Positions 11,101 to 24,115 of a stretch of 64,000 nucleotides of DNA are shown piece after piece; positions within the stretch are counted from its first letter, which is position 1, and every line of letters starts with the position of its first letter. Location of the stretch: assembly GCA_022749755.1 (NCBI GenBank), contig CM040452.1, forward strand, positions 14,464,350 through 14,528,349, written 5' to 3'. This stretch comes from Azadirachta indica. Its lineage: Eukaryota > Streptophyta > Magnoliopsida > Sapindales > Meliaceae. Both the position numbers and the translations under genes were made by a program. The notes under the pieces are model-generated. The model saw only the letters and a list, made by a program, of their open reading frames with translations, was not told the origin of the DNA and did not search any database.

Positions 11101-13278
11101 GTTATGTTCCAAGGCAGCTGCCCAGTTCTCATCAATCCCTTTCTGCAAATTTAGAAATGTGCACCAGGTCAATAATATATAAATGGTAGATGCTGCCACT
11201 CTAGGGAACATGAAGAGGGGACAGAAAGTAATCTGCAGTAAATCTTATGGAGAAATTCTAATTATGTAAGATACAAAAATTGCATATAAAGAACCTGTGG
11301 AGCCAAATCTCATGCAAAAAAAAAGAAACAGTAGGAAGTTTTTGCAACTGAATCTTGATAACAAGAAATTCAGCAATTCAACTAGGAGGTAAGAAACAAG
11401 CAGAAACATAGGAGATTACAAGTCAAAGTTCTTGTTGGCTTGTTATTAACAGCCTTCAGAATTAACTGACCTGGCGAATGGCAGCTTCAATTTTCTTTTG
11501 TGCTTCAACATCAAAAGGATCTGCATTAAGAAGTTCCTAAACCAAACAAGAATGGTTACATTTATCAGCTTCTCATTTAAAATTCATAGTCAATTCATAA
11601 TGTGCATACCTAAATTACAGGCTCAAAAATGTCTATTAAAATGACAAGTCAAAGTTGAGCAGAATCAGAACTAGAGCAGACTATGAAAATAAAACTTCTC
11701 ATTCACTGGCACATATGATACAAGCTACTAACCAGCTCCTCTTCTTGTCGACGTCGCAACTCAGACCTTTGACGATTGCGCTCCCGTAATAGGTCCTGCA
11801 GTCTATTGAGATCATTTCCAAGCAAAACTTGTGCTAATTCAGGATCACTCTGAAAATTCAATACAAATTTATAGTCAGAAACCCACAAATCTCAGAACTA
11901 GTCATAAAAACCGAGCAAAGATGGTAAAAAGATGGATGGTTCTTCAACAAGCAGTCCCATCTACCTGAAAAAGTTGTGTCATTGTATTAGCATCATTTCG
12001 AATTTGTTGCTGAAAGGCTGCAGGGTTCACAGCAGATCCGTCTGGATTGAATCTCAAGTCATTGGTTGGCATGCTGAAACAATTTGCGATTTCAACAGTG
12101 AGGCATGAAATGCATGCTATAGATTTGAAAGTAAACTGTAAAGCAACTACAAATATAAGGCAGAAATAAAAAGATTTCCAGGTTATCTTGTCCTTTATGC
12201 ATTCGTGCCATACTTCATTAAGAAGAGGCTTTCCCTTCCTTTTCTATGAGTTTAAGTTTGCACAGATTTTGACAAAACAATTTTGCAACCTTAACCTCCT
12301 TCTCCTTGTTATGACTAGTAATCAATCTACCTAATTCGAACAATCAACATACAAGAATCCCATGTGTATCTATCATTCCTGGTACAATTGACATAAAAAG
12401 CAACTCAATATGGGGATTCTAATTGCATTGTACTCCATCTTTAAATGCCTTCTGAGAGAAAAGAGACATTAAAAGTTATAGGCTTTCTTTGATAACTAAA
12501 CAAATTATCACATTATGAAGAAAGTCAAATGTTAATGTGCATAACTGGAATAGAAACCCCTAATGTCAGAATGCATTTTTGCTGGTATATTGTTATTGAA
12601 GCCATCCTCACAAAAATTCATGCAACCAAATTATGACAACCTAATCACTATGCCAAAATTGCAATAACCAATTAAGGATTAATCTGGGCCCCATTAAAAA
12701 ACAATGCTTTTAATGGAAATCACAACACTAAAAATACAATGTAACAGAACCAGCATTATGTAACATACCTAGATGCAGCATTAGATATCATCATCACCAA
12801 ATCCTCGTCTTTAACACCCAATGCACTCAATTTCTCAGCATTCCTCATCTCCCTCCCATTATAAAGCAGCTGCTGTTGCTGAAGCGGAACTTGTGTCTGC
12901 TCATGTACACAAAAAAACAAAAATTAGAACTCATTAACCATAGTAATGCGTTCCTTTTGACTTCAAAATTCCAGCTTTATTCTTGTGTTCGGGAATCAAA
13001 GAAAAAGAAAGATATTGGAAATATCTCTCGTAGCTTAACCCAAAATGGGAACCTTCAACTCAGAAACACAAAAAAGGAAGGATTTTTACCTCCACTTCAA
13101 GCAGAGCTTTCACGTTTTCAACCTGTTACAGAAATCCCAGAAAGAAAAAGTAAATATTAGCCAACGAGTCTATACAGACATGCATATTATATTAGAGTTT
13201 AATTGTGTTTACAGTTTCATGGGGGTCAACGTCCAAGCCGATGAACTGTTCATCTGCAGTCATTACAGTAATCCTCAT
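8126..13278 (-). CDS. DDI1: DNA damage-inducible protein 1 (UBL-retropepsin-UBA shuttle)
   Basis: Sixteen coding exons on the minus strand, in transcript order: 13278-13213, 13122-13090, 12896-12769, 12073-11965, 11849-11733, 11536-11471, 11142-11080, 10991-10947, 10621-10560, 10267-10183, 10040-9948, 9842-9773, 9607-9537, 9002-8948, 8470-8445, 8254-8126. Joined length is 1218 nt, or 405 aa, close to the usual plant length. Domains: an N-terminal ubiquitin-like fold (about 1-75, starts MRITVMTADEQF), a helical linker with SDPELAQVLLGNDLNRLQ, then a retroviral-type aspartyl protease domain (about 185-310). Its active-site motif FVDSGAQST has the catalytic Asp at residue 213. A C-terminal UBA domain (about 364-405) ends AAGFLFGG. 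DDI1 proteins bring ubiquitinated clients to the proteasome and can cleave heavily ubiquitinated substrates. It faces TFB1 head to head across 1.7 kb. All splice phases agree. Confidence 0.95.
8548..8810. mobile_element. MITE with long inverted repeats in a DDI1 intron
   Basis: A 263-bp imperfect palindrome lies between the 55-bp and 26-bp exons of DDI1. The left end has GAATGCCCATTAACCCC. The right end, read backwards, has GAATGCCCATTACCCC. Further inside, ACGCCCCATTACCC pairs with GGGAGTAATGGGGCAT. The same 11-bp word TGAATAAAAAA lies directly outside both ends (8537-8547 and 8811-8821), a likely target site duplication. No coding capacity. The duplication length points to a Mutator-like origin, but this is inference. 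Confidence 0.8.
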
Positions 13279-14998
13279 CTTTTCTCTTCCTCAATTTAGA
13301 TCTCTGCCTTCTTTCCAACTTTTACTCTTGTGGGCTTTAGCTTGTATGATTTGGGTTTATATATAATGCTTTGATTTCTCAGCTCTCGTTCTGTATCTGA
13401 ATCTGTTTTTACTTTTAACTTGGACTCCTTTCGGATTGGGAGCTTTGGATTTGGTTATTTTTGCGTTTACTGCTTGAAGAAGAAGAAAGGTTTTAGGATA
13501 TTGTGCGGTGGGAGCACATGTAGTTCTTTCGTTAGACGAATAATATGAAAACACGTAGCATTTGATAATTAAAGTACTAATCATTGTTGTTTATATAATG
13601 GATTAAAGTTAAAACTTTATGTAAACTCATTTAAAGTATACACCCTTAACTAGTAAGTAATATCAAGAAGGCTATACTTTTGAGCCTGCAATGTATGGAT
13701 AAATTTTTAACTATTAACTTAATAAAAAGTAATGAGAATTGGATCTTAACTTGTTTAGTATTAATTTATTCATAATAAATTTTTAGATTGAAATGTAAAT
13801 TTAAAATTAATTTTTTATTTCAACTTTTGGTTTGTTTTTTAAGATTGAATTGATGGAGTAAGTTAAAAATTTGGCACTTGTTAGTTCTAAGTTTTATATG
13901 TTTGAGATTGGATCAATTCATAATATGATACCACCTTACTTAAAAAAATTTTCGTTATTTAAAACTTAATCCATATCAAGATGTTTAAAATTATATAATT
14001 TTGACACAAGCTGAATTTCAATAGTCCATTTGATATTAGTTTTTGAAGTAATATATTTCTAGTAAACGATAAAATTTTTATAATTAAGGATTTTAATAAT
14101 TTATTGATTGTGAGATATGATTATTGGACTATTAATTTTTTTAAGTAAAAATTATGTAATGTATTAAAACAACAAAAGTTTTTTAAGTTCATATTGCAAG
14201 AGAAACAAAAATAAAAACCTCTGACTATTAAAAAATTTATATCATATTTAAACTTTTTTACTATAAGTAAATAAAAATCTCACCTTTATGTATTTATTTC
14301 AAAACTTTTACATTATTCTTTACAACATATATTTTCAAAAAATAATTACACAATATTTTTTAAAAATTATTTATAAAAATTAAACAATCAATAAATTTTT
14401 ATTAATAATTCTATTTTTAATAATTTTTATTAAAAATTCTACCAATAAAAATTTATTTTAAAAAAATTACTTAATACACTATACTAAACACATATGCTAC
14501 ATAACTACATTAAAATTTTTAAATTTAGATATAAATTGATTTTAATTAAAGACACATGTGAAAAAATAAATAAAATAAAACATCAGAGTCTCAAAATAGT
14601 ATCATTTTTGGGGAAGTTAAAAAAAAAAAAGGAAAAAGAGAAAATACAAGTAGTAATATCGTTGTCGACGTAGTTACAATACATACACAACATATGACAT
14701 TACATACGAGTTAATAAGAATAAGAAACCTTGATATAAATAAATAATAAAATAAAATCAGCAAAATTTAGTTTTGTTCGTGCTTTCTGCATTGCAGTTGC
14801 AGGGCAGGGATTATTATTATTTTCCGTATCTCAGCTTACCAATCGACTCCACAGCAGCTTCTCTATCTCCCCAATACTGCGTCGTTTATTCTCCAATTAA
14901 TCGACAGATTCTTCTCTTTCAGATCAGTATTCGACTTGATTTCTTGATTGATTAATTGTTTGAATTTGTATGATTTGGTGATTGTCCCTGCGACCACC
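13279..14998. other. Divergent promoter region of DDI1 and TFB1
   Basis: About 1.7 kb between two ATGs pointing away from each other. The centre (about 13600-14640) is strongly AT-rich with no open frame worth calling. Sequence becomes more mixed near each gene, as expected of two separate promoters and leaders. Confidence 0.6.
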
Positions 14999-17900
14999 AT
15001 GTCGAGTGGGCAGGTGACGAAGCGAGCCAAGTACAAGACCTCCGTAAAGGACCCCGGCACTCCCGGCGCTCTTAGAATGGTTATATTTCTTTTTCATTCT
15101 CACCGTTGTTTTGCCGATGTTGAAGTTTCTGCCTTTTTTTGTTCTGTTTGCTCACTCATCAATAGTCAATGCATTATTAATTAGTGTTTTATTCATCGTT
15201 TGTGAAGAATAATCAGAAATTGATGTTCATGCCGGATAATAGGAACTCCAGTACGAAGCTGGTTGTGGAGTTTAAGTCTATTCAAGGTTGAACATTTTTT
15301 GTTGCTTTATAATATTAATAGTTACTGGTGGAAACAAATTATTTAGATTTTACTGATTTTTATGGAATTTATTACAGGGCATAAATATACTAAGGAGGGA
15401 TCAAACAAGCCGCCCTTGATTAATTTATCCAATGTTCAGGTTGTGTATTTCACATTTTTGCATCAGCTTTAGCTTTGTGTTTTATCTGTGTTAAGAGTAT
15501 GTTTTATGTAATGTGTCTGCTGTTTCAGGGTGGAAGCTACATTTTTGAGTTTGATAGTTATCCGGATCTCCATGTTTGCCGAGATTTTGTGAGTAAGTCG
15601 CATCAATTTAATGAGAGGTTTACATGTTAATTCCTTTTTTTTCTGATTAAATATCTTCTCAGTGGCTGTCTTCCAAAAATAATACTTAATCAAATAAACA
15701 AATAAAGAAGAAATATATGCACAATGTATGGTTTAAATTATTTGTTCTGATTGTGCTGCTTGGTGTCTCTCAAACAGGTAAAGTCCTTGAGAAGTCTAGA
15801 GAAACTCCAAATGCTACTCCTGAAAAATCTTCTGTTAAGTTACCTGATGAACAACTTAGTAAAGCAGAAATGGAGCTTCGGATTAAGCTCTTGCAAGAGG
15901 ATAGGTAAATTTTACTTTCATATACTTGTGATCTAAAAGCAATTATTTCCACTTGACGTACTTATGTAATCTATTTACTGAATGATTGTTCAGTTTTAGA
16001 TCCTTCTTCTGCTGCTTAGTTACCATTGTTCTTAAATCTAGTATTTTGATTCACTTGATATCCCAAAAAATTTTCTTCCATAGTGAGTTGCAGAAACTTC
16101 ATCAGCAATTTGTTGGTGGTAATATCTTGACAGAAGCTGAATTTTGGGCTGCAAGAAAGGTTGGATTTCTTTTAAAAAGATCTATGATTCAAGATGGTGC
16201 TTTTTATGACTTCTGTCTCCTCGTTTAACATAAGAATTTTCTGCTATTTATTTATTTTTATCTTTCTGTTTCCTTCTATAGATAATCATCTACATTAAAC
16301 TATTATTCTGTTTATCGGAAAGATCAAATAATTACTGATGGACATGTAATTGTAATTTTGCTGCTTGTTTCATAATGTAGAAGTTGCTAGACACAGACTC
16401 CAGCACGAAGTCAAAACAGCGTGTTGGTTTTAAAAGTGTCATGATTTCAGACATCAGACCAGCAGCTGATGGCCGAGTATGTAATTATCTTTCTTTCTAT
16501 CCTCTCTCTCTCTCTCTCTCTGTACGTTGCAAGAGTTTGTGGTATTTCTTTTTTCAATTTTTTCATGTTGAGGTTGTTATTAGTTGCTGTGTAATTTCAC
16601 CTATGGAAAGTTTATGGTTGTTGGTGTCTTTTTATTTCAGACAAACAAAGTCACTTTTAGTTTGACACCGGAGATTATTCTACAGGTGTGTGTCTGCTCT
16701 TATTTTTTATCTACTGCATAATTGTTTGTTGGGATTTTTGTTTTCAATTTTGCTCATATATATTACTGAATTTATATGGTACTCATTTTAGGAGCATAAT
16801 TAACTGAAGTTAATATGAAAAAAATTGTCTGAGCATCAGTATGAGTCATGTTATTGTTAGGTTCCAACCGAAAGTGGGCTGGTAAGGAGAAACAAAAGAA
16901 AATCAAGGAAGAATTAGTTAACACAAAGAAAAAATAGCATTCATTCCAGCAACATGCTTTCCGGAACATTTGATTTACAATTTGTGTAATAATTATTTCT
17001 AATGATGGTGATATACACTTTTTTAGAGATTATTTATGAAAATCTTACTTACGAAAAATTAACAGTAAATATTAACTTTAAATATTTTATTCTCAATTGG
17101 TTGTTTACCAATCTATGTTATCACAAATCACAAAACCTCTTTATTCGTAGGTCAGTAATCTATTCCATTGAAGAAATCTGTTTTTGTGAAAATCTGTTTT
17201 TGTGCACTGGGGACCAATTCAGTACTGTCATGCTATCTCATGTTGCTCATTTGCTTTTCAACTAAAATGGGGATAATTTCCAAACACTTTGCTTGCTTTG
17301 CTGTTACTCCTTTTGTCTAACTTATTTTCCTTTTTATTGTCATTAAACTTTCTTCTAGATTTTTGCTGAGAAGCCAGCTGTTCACCAGGCATTCTTGAAT
17401 TTAGTTCCCAATAAGGTAATGATATAGTTGGAACTATTCTTTTAATTCTTAAGGCTGTTTGCCTTGCCAATGATCAACTTTATTTTTGTGTTAACTGTTG
17501 ATAACTCTTTTAGATTATTGAATTTTTTTGATTTGTTGTTTTGGTGTATGATACATGTATATTAAAATTTAGATGACAGAAATAGAATTCTGGACCAAAT
17601 ATTGTAGAGCAGAATACCTCAACCGTACGAAAAATGCTAATGCTGTGGCAGCAGAAGCAGCCGAGGATGAGGAGCTTGCTGTTTTTCTGAAGGAAGATGA
17701 CATATTGGCAAATGAAGTTAGGAAGAAGGTGCTCTTTCTTGGATAGTTGCATCCTTGATACACAATTGTTTTGAACAAACATGTTTGTACTGCTAAATGG
17801 GTTCCTGCTTCTTTAGTTTATTTCTCTCTTCTGATATTTGTCCTTAAGAGCCTTCATACAATTGCAGATCAGACGGGTTGATCCAACCTTAGACATGGAA

Positions 17901-20900
17901 GCTGATGAAGGGGATGATTATACCCATCTTCCTGTAAGTTGGATAACAACATTCTCCGATTTGTTTATTTCTCCTCTCTTTCCATTTTTGTGATCTTCTA
18001 TGTCTCATCTTTTATTTCCAACTCTATCGTGGATTTATAATTAACTCTTATTGTTGGGCATATGTTGTTCCTGAAAGGGTATTTGTTGTTAAAAGTGCCA
18101 TGGCTGCTCCGCTAACCTAATTTTGAATTAGCTTGGAAGTCTTTTATTATAATTTTTTCAAATATGTTGATATGCAGGATCACGGGATCTTTCGTGACGG
18201 TAGCAAGGAATTAAATGAATCACAGCATGATCATTACAGAAGGACTCTGCTGCAAGACCTTAACAGGCATGCTGCTGTTGTTCTTGAAGGAAGAACTGTC
18301 GGTAGGGCACTCTTTAGAATTTACTCTCTTCTCTGCATCTTTAGTACATTTCCTTGACATGAACATGTGACAATAAGTTATGAATTCTGTTTAATCAGCT
18401 TATCTATAGATTTTAACTTTTGTTACAATGTCAATGCAGATGTGGAGAGAGAAGACAACACTAGGGCTGTAGCAGAGGCACTTGCCAGGTCAAAGCAGGG
18501 TTGGTAATTTTTTTTTTTTTTCCCCATATCCAATTTTAGCTTTCCCATTGGTGCAATAATTCCCTGTTATTTTTGCTCAATGTAGGTAAGGAGGGAGCTG
18601 ATGGAAATGCAAATGAGGAGAGAGTGGATAGAATCTCCCAGGTGGCAGAAATTGAGGATCTCCAGGCACCACATAGTCTCCCTCTAGCCCCTCTTAGCAT
18701 TAAGGTTTGCTCTCTTTGCATTGCCCGCTGTCAGATTATTTCAGTTTGATAGATAATTTGTGTTCTATTTCTGAAACTAGGACGCTCGGGAGTACTTTGA
18801 TTCTCAACAAGTAAATGCATTAAAAGCTTCCAGAGATGCAGAGGCTAGAGCAGAATCCATGAAATGCAGTTTGAGCACCCAAGAAGCATATAGTTCTCTG
18901 AGGGATGCAATTTCTGAGATTAAAGACATGGGATTGAGTGATCCCATTGTTAATCCCGAAGTTGCTTTAAAGGTATTGGCATCTATGCTTGTTGTGGTAA
19001 TCATGTCTTGTTATAGAAAAGAGTGAACTATATTATTGATTCAAGAGTATAACTGTTCGACTTTGTGTTTAGGTATTTAATGTGTTGACCCACAATATAT
19101 CTAGTATCAAATATCATGTTGGGAAAAATCCCCGAGAGAGTATTCTAGACAGCTTACCAAATACAACCAAGGAGAAACTGCTATATGTGAGTTGACTGTT
19201 GCTTTTATAAATAATACATAGTTATTCTCTCTTCACTGATTGATTTTGATATTTATGTGGCTATGATATGTGACTTTTTCAGCATTGGAGTTCACATTGA
19301 ACTAAATCAATTTTTCACTTCTTGTTGAACTTGCTAATTTTATGGATAGGTTTTAATTTAGTTTCTAGTGAAATTATGTTTACAGAGAAAACTATTTTTA
19401 TCTGCAGCATTGGACATCAATTCAAGAAATACTGAAGCATTTCTGGTCATCATATCCAATTACTACTCCATATCTTTATTCTAAGGTAAATATTCTCCTT
19501 TGTATTCCATGAATGGGATTCTTTTATTATATATTTTTTAAAAATTAAACATTGATATTATGTGAACAAGATTTTAAATTTTCAATCAATTATATAAATT
19601 GTTTCCTCTTTTGGAATGTTAGAAGTTTAAACCTATCAATGCCTGTGGTTCAACATCTGCATAGATTTATTCCACAATTTATAGTTTCATTTTGGTCATG
19701 GCCAGGATTTATGGAAACTTCAATTCAAACAAAAATGAATAAGATGATTTGTGCATGCAAGTGCTCGGGGACCACCTGGCGTAGTGTCCAGGTGGTAAGA
19801 ACCCTCTCCCTCAAATTTGAGGGAAATGGTTAGAGTACCACAAAATGCGGGTCATATTTCCCTCCGCATATAAATTAAAAGTGACAGTAAATATTGTTCA
19901 TTCTAGACACAGAAACTCAGGTTTCCTCGCAATTAAAATAATCTAAAGTTTGAACACAGTATATCCCTAAGAAAAATGTCAGTTTTGCTCCAAAAATTAA
20001 AAAAAAAAGGTGCTTGGGGGTGGGGTTCACATCTTTTACTACAGCAGATGACAGTGAACCTTTTATCCTCGAAAGAAAACTTCTTATTTGCTAGGAAGTG
20101 AATCTAGATAAGCATTGTTGGAAGTTGTAAATAAATATTGCCCCAAAATGCATAATTAACGAGGCTAAGTAATGCCTAGCATGGCATTAGAACATGCCTT
20201 TTCTCAGAGTTGTTTAACGTGATTGTCTCTTATGGATGCATCTTTTGATTCATTAGATTTAGCATTTCTATGTTCCCTGTTCATTTTTTGATGACATATA
20301 CAGGTAAACAGACTGAAGGATGCCATGTCAAATGTTTATCCACAGCTAGAGGTATGTTTGTGGCTAAATTACAGCTTTTGGCTTTTGGCTTTTGCTCTTG
20401 GCATTGCATTGAAAAGAACATTTTGGTAGAGGACTGGGATTTTTCATAGCCGTATTTGTTACTTTATCTTGTTGGTAATGGTGTACCAAACACCTGGTCT
20501 TGTGTTCTCCATTCCAGTATAAGCCATTTATCTGAGGTAACAAAGCATCTGTTCAAGGTAAATTGCAGCGAATGAAAGATTTGGTGACCCTTTTGGTCCT
20601 GATCTCGGCAGGATGGATGCCCACTCAGTGGGCACAATTTTATTCATCAATATCTTTATTTACACACCAATTTACATTCAACAAGTTCATTCCAATCCTA
20701 GTTGTACCTAAAGGAAGAAAATTCTTGGCCTGCTTTACTTTAAAGGGTTGTATCATTGTATTTTGCCTTTAATATGAGTAGTCGAGTGTCATTACTATGA
20801 GCATCAACTTGGATAATATCTACCTTTTACATCTGTAGATGAGTGGCAATTAGCATTAGGGTTGATATATTTTGTGGTGCACGGTGAACTAATATTCTAT

Positions 20901-21353
20901 ATCCTCTGATGGTTTTATCCTGGGATTTATGAAGGGTATTAGAAATTACTTTCTACATATATTAAGTCAAGTTACATCCTTTCTTTATTTATATTATTTA
21001 TTTTTAATCAAATATCAGGAAATGAAGGAGTCTCTGCCATCAGATCTCCGGCACCAGGTTTCCCTCCTCGTTCGTCCAATGCAACAGGTGAACACTTCAC
21101 TGGGTTCAACTGTGTGGTTTATTTATTTATTTTTTTTTGTAAGAACATTTGTCTGTAAACTTTTAATGGAAAGAAAAAAGAATACATAAAGAAAGTAGAT
21201 TGGGTGGTGTTTTTATTTTCAACTTGGTGTTTCTAGTACTCATGGAAAAGAATCACTTCTTTGCAGGCTCTAGATGCGGCTATTCAACATTATGATGCAG
21301 ACATGCAGAAGAGATCGGCAAAAAGTGGGGAGAAACCAAATGGATATGTCTAG
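14999..21353 (+). CDS. TFB1: TFIIH core subunit TFB1 / p62 (GTF2H1)
   Basis: Twenty coding exons: 14999-15079, 15217-15286, 15378-15439, 15529-15592, 15778-15904, 16084-16159, 16381-16476, 16641-16685, 17359-17415, 17573-17728, 17868-17933, 18178-18301, 18440-18499, 18586-18704, 18781-18972, 19073-19186, 19408-19485, 20304-20351, 21019-21087, 21267-21353. Joined 1791 nt, 596 aa, in agreement with plant TFB1 (about 590 aa). It is a core subunit of TFIIH, which acts in RNA polymerase II initiation and nucleotide excision repair in the nucleus. The N-terminal PH-like domain (about 1-100) carries [20 protein letters not shown]. Two BSD domains follow: one with [12 protein letters not shown] near 145-160 and one with [16 protein letters not shown] near 227-242. 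The C-terminal part is helical. The small second-domain exons and all phases are consistent. Confidence 0.95.
19768..19880 (+). mobile_element. Possible tRNA-derived SINE fragment in TFB1 intron 17
   Basis: The 818-bp intron contains CACCTGGCGTAGTGTCCAGG followed by GTGGTAAGAACCCTCTCCCT and, about 50 bp on, GGTTAGAGTACC. This resembles box A and a degraded box B of plant SINEs in order and spacing. No poly-A/T tail or target duplication was confirmed. Confidence 0.3.
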
Positions 21354-22346
21354 ACCATCACTTTGCTAGTATTATACTCTGACAATATTGTTAGTTGCTT
21401 CCACCAAATAGCATCTTTTATACAAATGTACATCAAATCAATTTTGTCACTGAGTTTATGCTAGATATACGGCCATATCAATCTGCTGTAAAATTTTTCT
21501 TCAATGTTTATACAAGGTGGTAGCCATATTCATACTCCACAAAATTTTCATAGCTAGAATCACGTTCTCATCCAATTTTTGTTATGAGGATTTGCTAAAT
21601 CTGTTTGGCTATGCCTTTTGGGTTACTGCTGATGTAGTTTTATATCCTGAAGTAAGACTTTTATCAAACTCATCCTGCAGCCTCAGAAGTACTTAAGCTT
21701 GGGACTGTAATGTGAACACTGCTTACCTTCCGTTCCATGAAACTAGAAAGCTGGACATTGACGAACAATCTCTGGTTTCCTCTTACCCATTGAAATCGAT
21801 AATAGTAGGTCAAAAAGTGCTTTGAATTAAATGCTTGTCTAATGACTAGTCCGGTCTAGTAAAGTACTTCCTCGTAAGCACTTTTGCCTAGCGGAACTGA
21901 AGACTGCGGTCTGTATTCAACGCTTTCCAGGACTAATGTTGCTCGACGGAATTCTAGTTGACTATTATAGCATAAAAGCCATAAACCGGTGCGGAACTGC
22001 TGTGGGACTGTCAGTTCAATTTTAGAATCTCAAAAAATTCTTGATAAAAGTTCTTAATTAAAGTAAATAAGACCGTTACATCACATGCTTTAAAGCGTCA
22101 ATTTTTATCAAAATATAATCAAATAATTATAATAAACTAAAATTAACGTTAAATCATTCACCATCAACAACATCAATATCAAGAATATAAACATAAACAT
22201 AAAAGAATATAATAAATCCAGCATGAAATAATCCCGAAATTCCTACTAATACAATCATCCCATGAAAACCCTAAAAATTTAAAAAAAAAAAATCAATAGA
22301 ATGATAGAGATGATCAATGAATCATCATCATCATCATCATCATCAT
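21354..22346. other. Convergent spacer after TFB1
   Basis: Holds the TFB1 3' UTR and, at its right end, the 3' UTR of the small minus-strand gene. A (CAT)n microsatellite occupies about 22321-22346. I see no other gene. Confidence 0.6.
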
Positions 22347-22556
22347 CTAGAAAGGACTTGGCGGAGGAACATAGCCCAAAAAGGGTCTTCCAGTTCCACA
22401 GAGAGAACCATGAACATTAGGATCACATGCATGAATGTTATCCTTAACCTTGTGAAATGCCTTCTTGAAAACTCCGAATCCGAAAAGCAAACCGATAAGA
22501 ATCACCACCGCAATCAAACAAATGCAGCACATGCACATCTTGGTTCCGCAGCACAT
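22347..22556 (-). CDS. Small Cys-rich single-pass membrane protein
   Basis: Intronless frame of 69 aa; I take the ATG at 22556 as the start. The frame is open further upstream but without another ATG. It begins MCCGTKMCMCCICLIAV: six Cys in the first 13 residues. One hydrophobic helix follows (about residues 10-30, LIAVVILIGLLFGFGVF), then a basic segment (KKAFHKVKDNIH) and a Pro-rich tail (GRPFLGYVPPPSPF). The Cys residues beside a helix could be palmitoylated, but this is inference. I recall similar short uncharacterised plant proteins but know no function. The stop lies against a CAT microsatellite. Confidence 0.65.
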   Translation of the reverse strand: MCCGTKMCMCCICLIAVVILIGLLFGFGVFKKAFHKVKDNIHACDPNVHGSLCGTGRPFLGYVPPPSPF

Positions 22557-23929
22557 CTTGGCAAATCGCAAGCAATTCCCTTTTCAGAACTCTTCTTCGT
22601 CTTTAGACTTGGTCTTTGCTCTGCGGATTTCTGTTTGGATCTTGAGAATCGTGAACTGGGTAACGCGTAATTCTTATAGGATCTGTGTGAAGGAAAAACG
22701 TGCAGTGAAAAGAAAAAAAAAAAAAAAAAAAAAGAAAGGGTAATGCTTGAACGTTATGGGAATTGTTGGCTTAAAAGGTAAGCAATAATAATAGTAATAA
22801 AGTATTGGGAGAAAGTATTACTGTGATTTAATTTGAAGGAAAACGACAGACAATTAGAAAAGTGAGTATGTTTTAGTGTTTGTTGTAAGGTAGATGGATT
22901 AGATGAAAAAGGACTTTCGATTTTGAGGGACTGCTGGTTTGGCTATATTTCGAACTCTACGAATGGGACACACAACTTGACATAGTTTTGGATTGGCTAA
23001 TAACATATCAGTCCCTTAATTTTGACAAAATAAATTATTCATGTGCTTCTTCCATGAGTTATTCTTTTGCTTCTCATCCATCGTACTTTCTTCTTTTTCC
23101 CCTTGTGATGAGTCACCCGTGAATAGGGATGGCAAAAATCCCCAAACTTATGAGTTATTGTCTCAGGCCCATTTATTCCTAAAAAATATTATAGTAAATA
23201 TATTGTATCATATTATAGTTTACTGTATCAGATCCAAAATTTGAATTATATTACTGTAGCAGACTCATAAATTATAACTCATACTGTAGTAAGATCATGT
23301 AATACAAAATTTGGGTACTATAAATAACGGTACTATAGTTTAGTTAATCGAAGTCAAATTAGTATGGGTCGAAAACGAGTTGAGCAGTTTAAAAATGAGG
23401 ACTCGTTAGCCCTGACCTTATTTCTTTCAAAACAGGAGAAGAGCAAGTTCGAGAATAAAATAATCCTAAACATTGCAGGTTTGAGGATGGCAAATCCCAC
23501 CTTATACCCGCCACCATTACCATCCTTACCCGTGAAATAAGAGTTTCAAAGAAATGCTAACAAGTCAATGAGAAATTTTTTTTTTTTTTATGCATGTAAT
23601 TGATTATATGATACTAAGACATTGGTATTAATTTTGCTTTAAATATTTTAAATTTTTAGGTTATTTTTAGTTTTATCATAAATTTATTGATAATTTTCAA
23701 AGATAATTTGAGACATTAAAAATCTTCAAATATTTAAAATTAAAAAAATTAATTTATCCTTACACACGATTAAATTTACTAAATAAAAATATATTCTAAT
23801 TTTTATCACTCTTTGCATATTTTTATAGGAAATTTTCAATAATAATACTATTTATAATTTTCTTTTAAAAATTTTTTAAACGAAATTGCTTCTATGAAAA
23901 AAGTTGTCCAAAATTAATCAATCTCAACT

Positions 23930-24115
23930 TTTTCTTACACTTTTGAGTACGAAGAAAGTTTTTTTTTTCTTCGTGCTAGAAAGTGCACTTTTAAGCACGA
24001 AAAAACTTTTTCTTTGTGCTTAAAAGCACACTTTTTAATGCGAAAAAAACTACTTCTGCAACTTTAAGCACGAAGAAAATTTATTTGTACTTGAAAGTGC
24101 ACTTTCGAGTATAAA
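23930..24115. repeat. Cluster of short alternating inverted repeats
   Basis: The words AGTACGAAGAAAG, CTTCGTGCT, AAGCACGAAAAAA and CTTTGTGCTT alternate in both orientations about every 25-40 bp, linked by AAAGTGCACTTT-type palindromes. Diverged versions (GTGCTTGAAATTATACTTTT type) also occur inside the element at 25761-26127, so the two are probably related transposon remnants. Confidence 0.6.

Noticed and set aside
22317..22670. 117-codon plus-strand frame that begins with a His run.
   Set aside because: The His run is the CAT microsatellite, and the rest is antisense to the small Cys-rich protein, which has a far better composition.
23126..23415. TAGGGATGGCAAAAATCCCC and a later TTAGCCCTGAC look like hAT element ends.
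   Set aside because: The two ends pair poorly and no 8-bp duplication flanks them.
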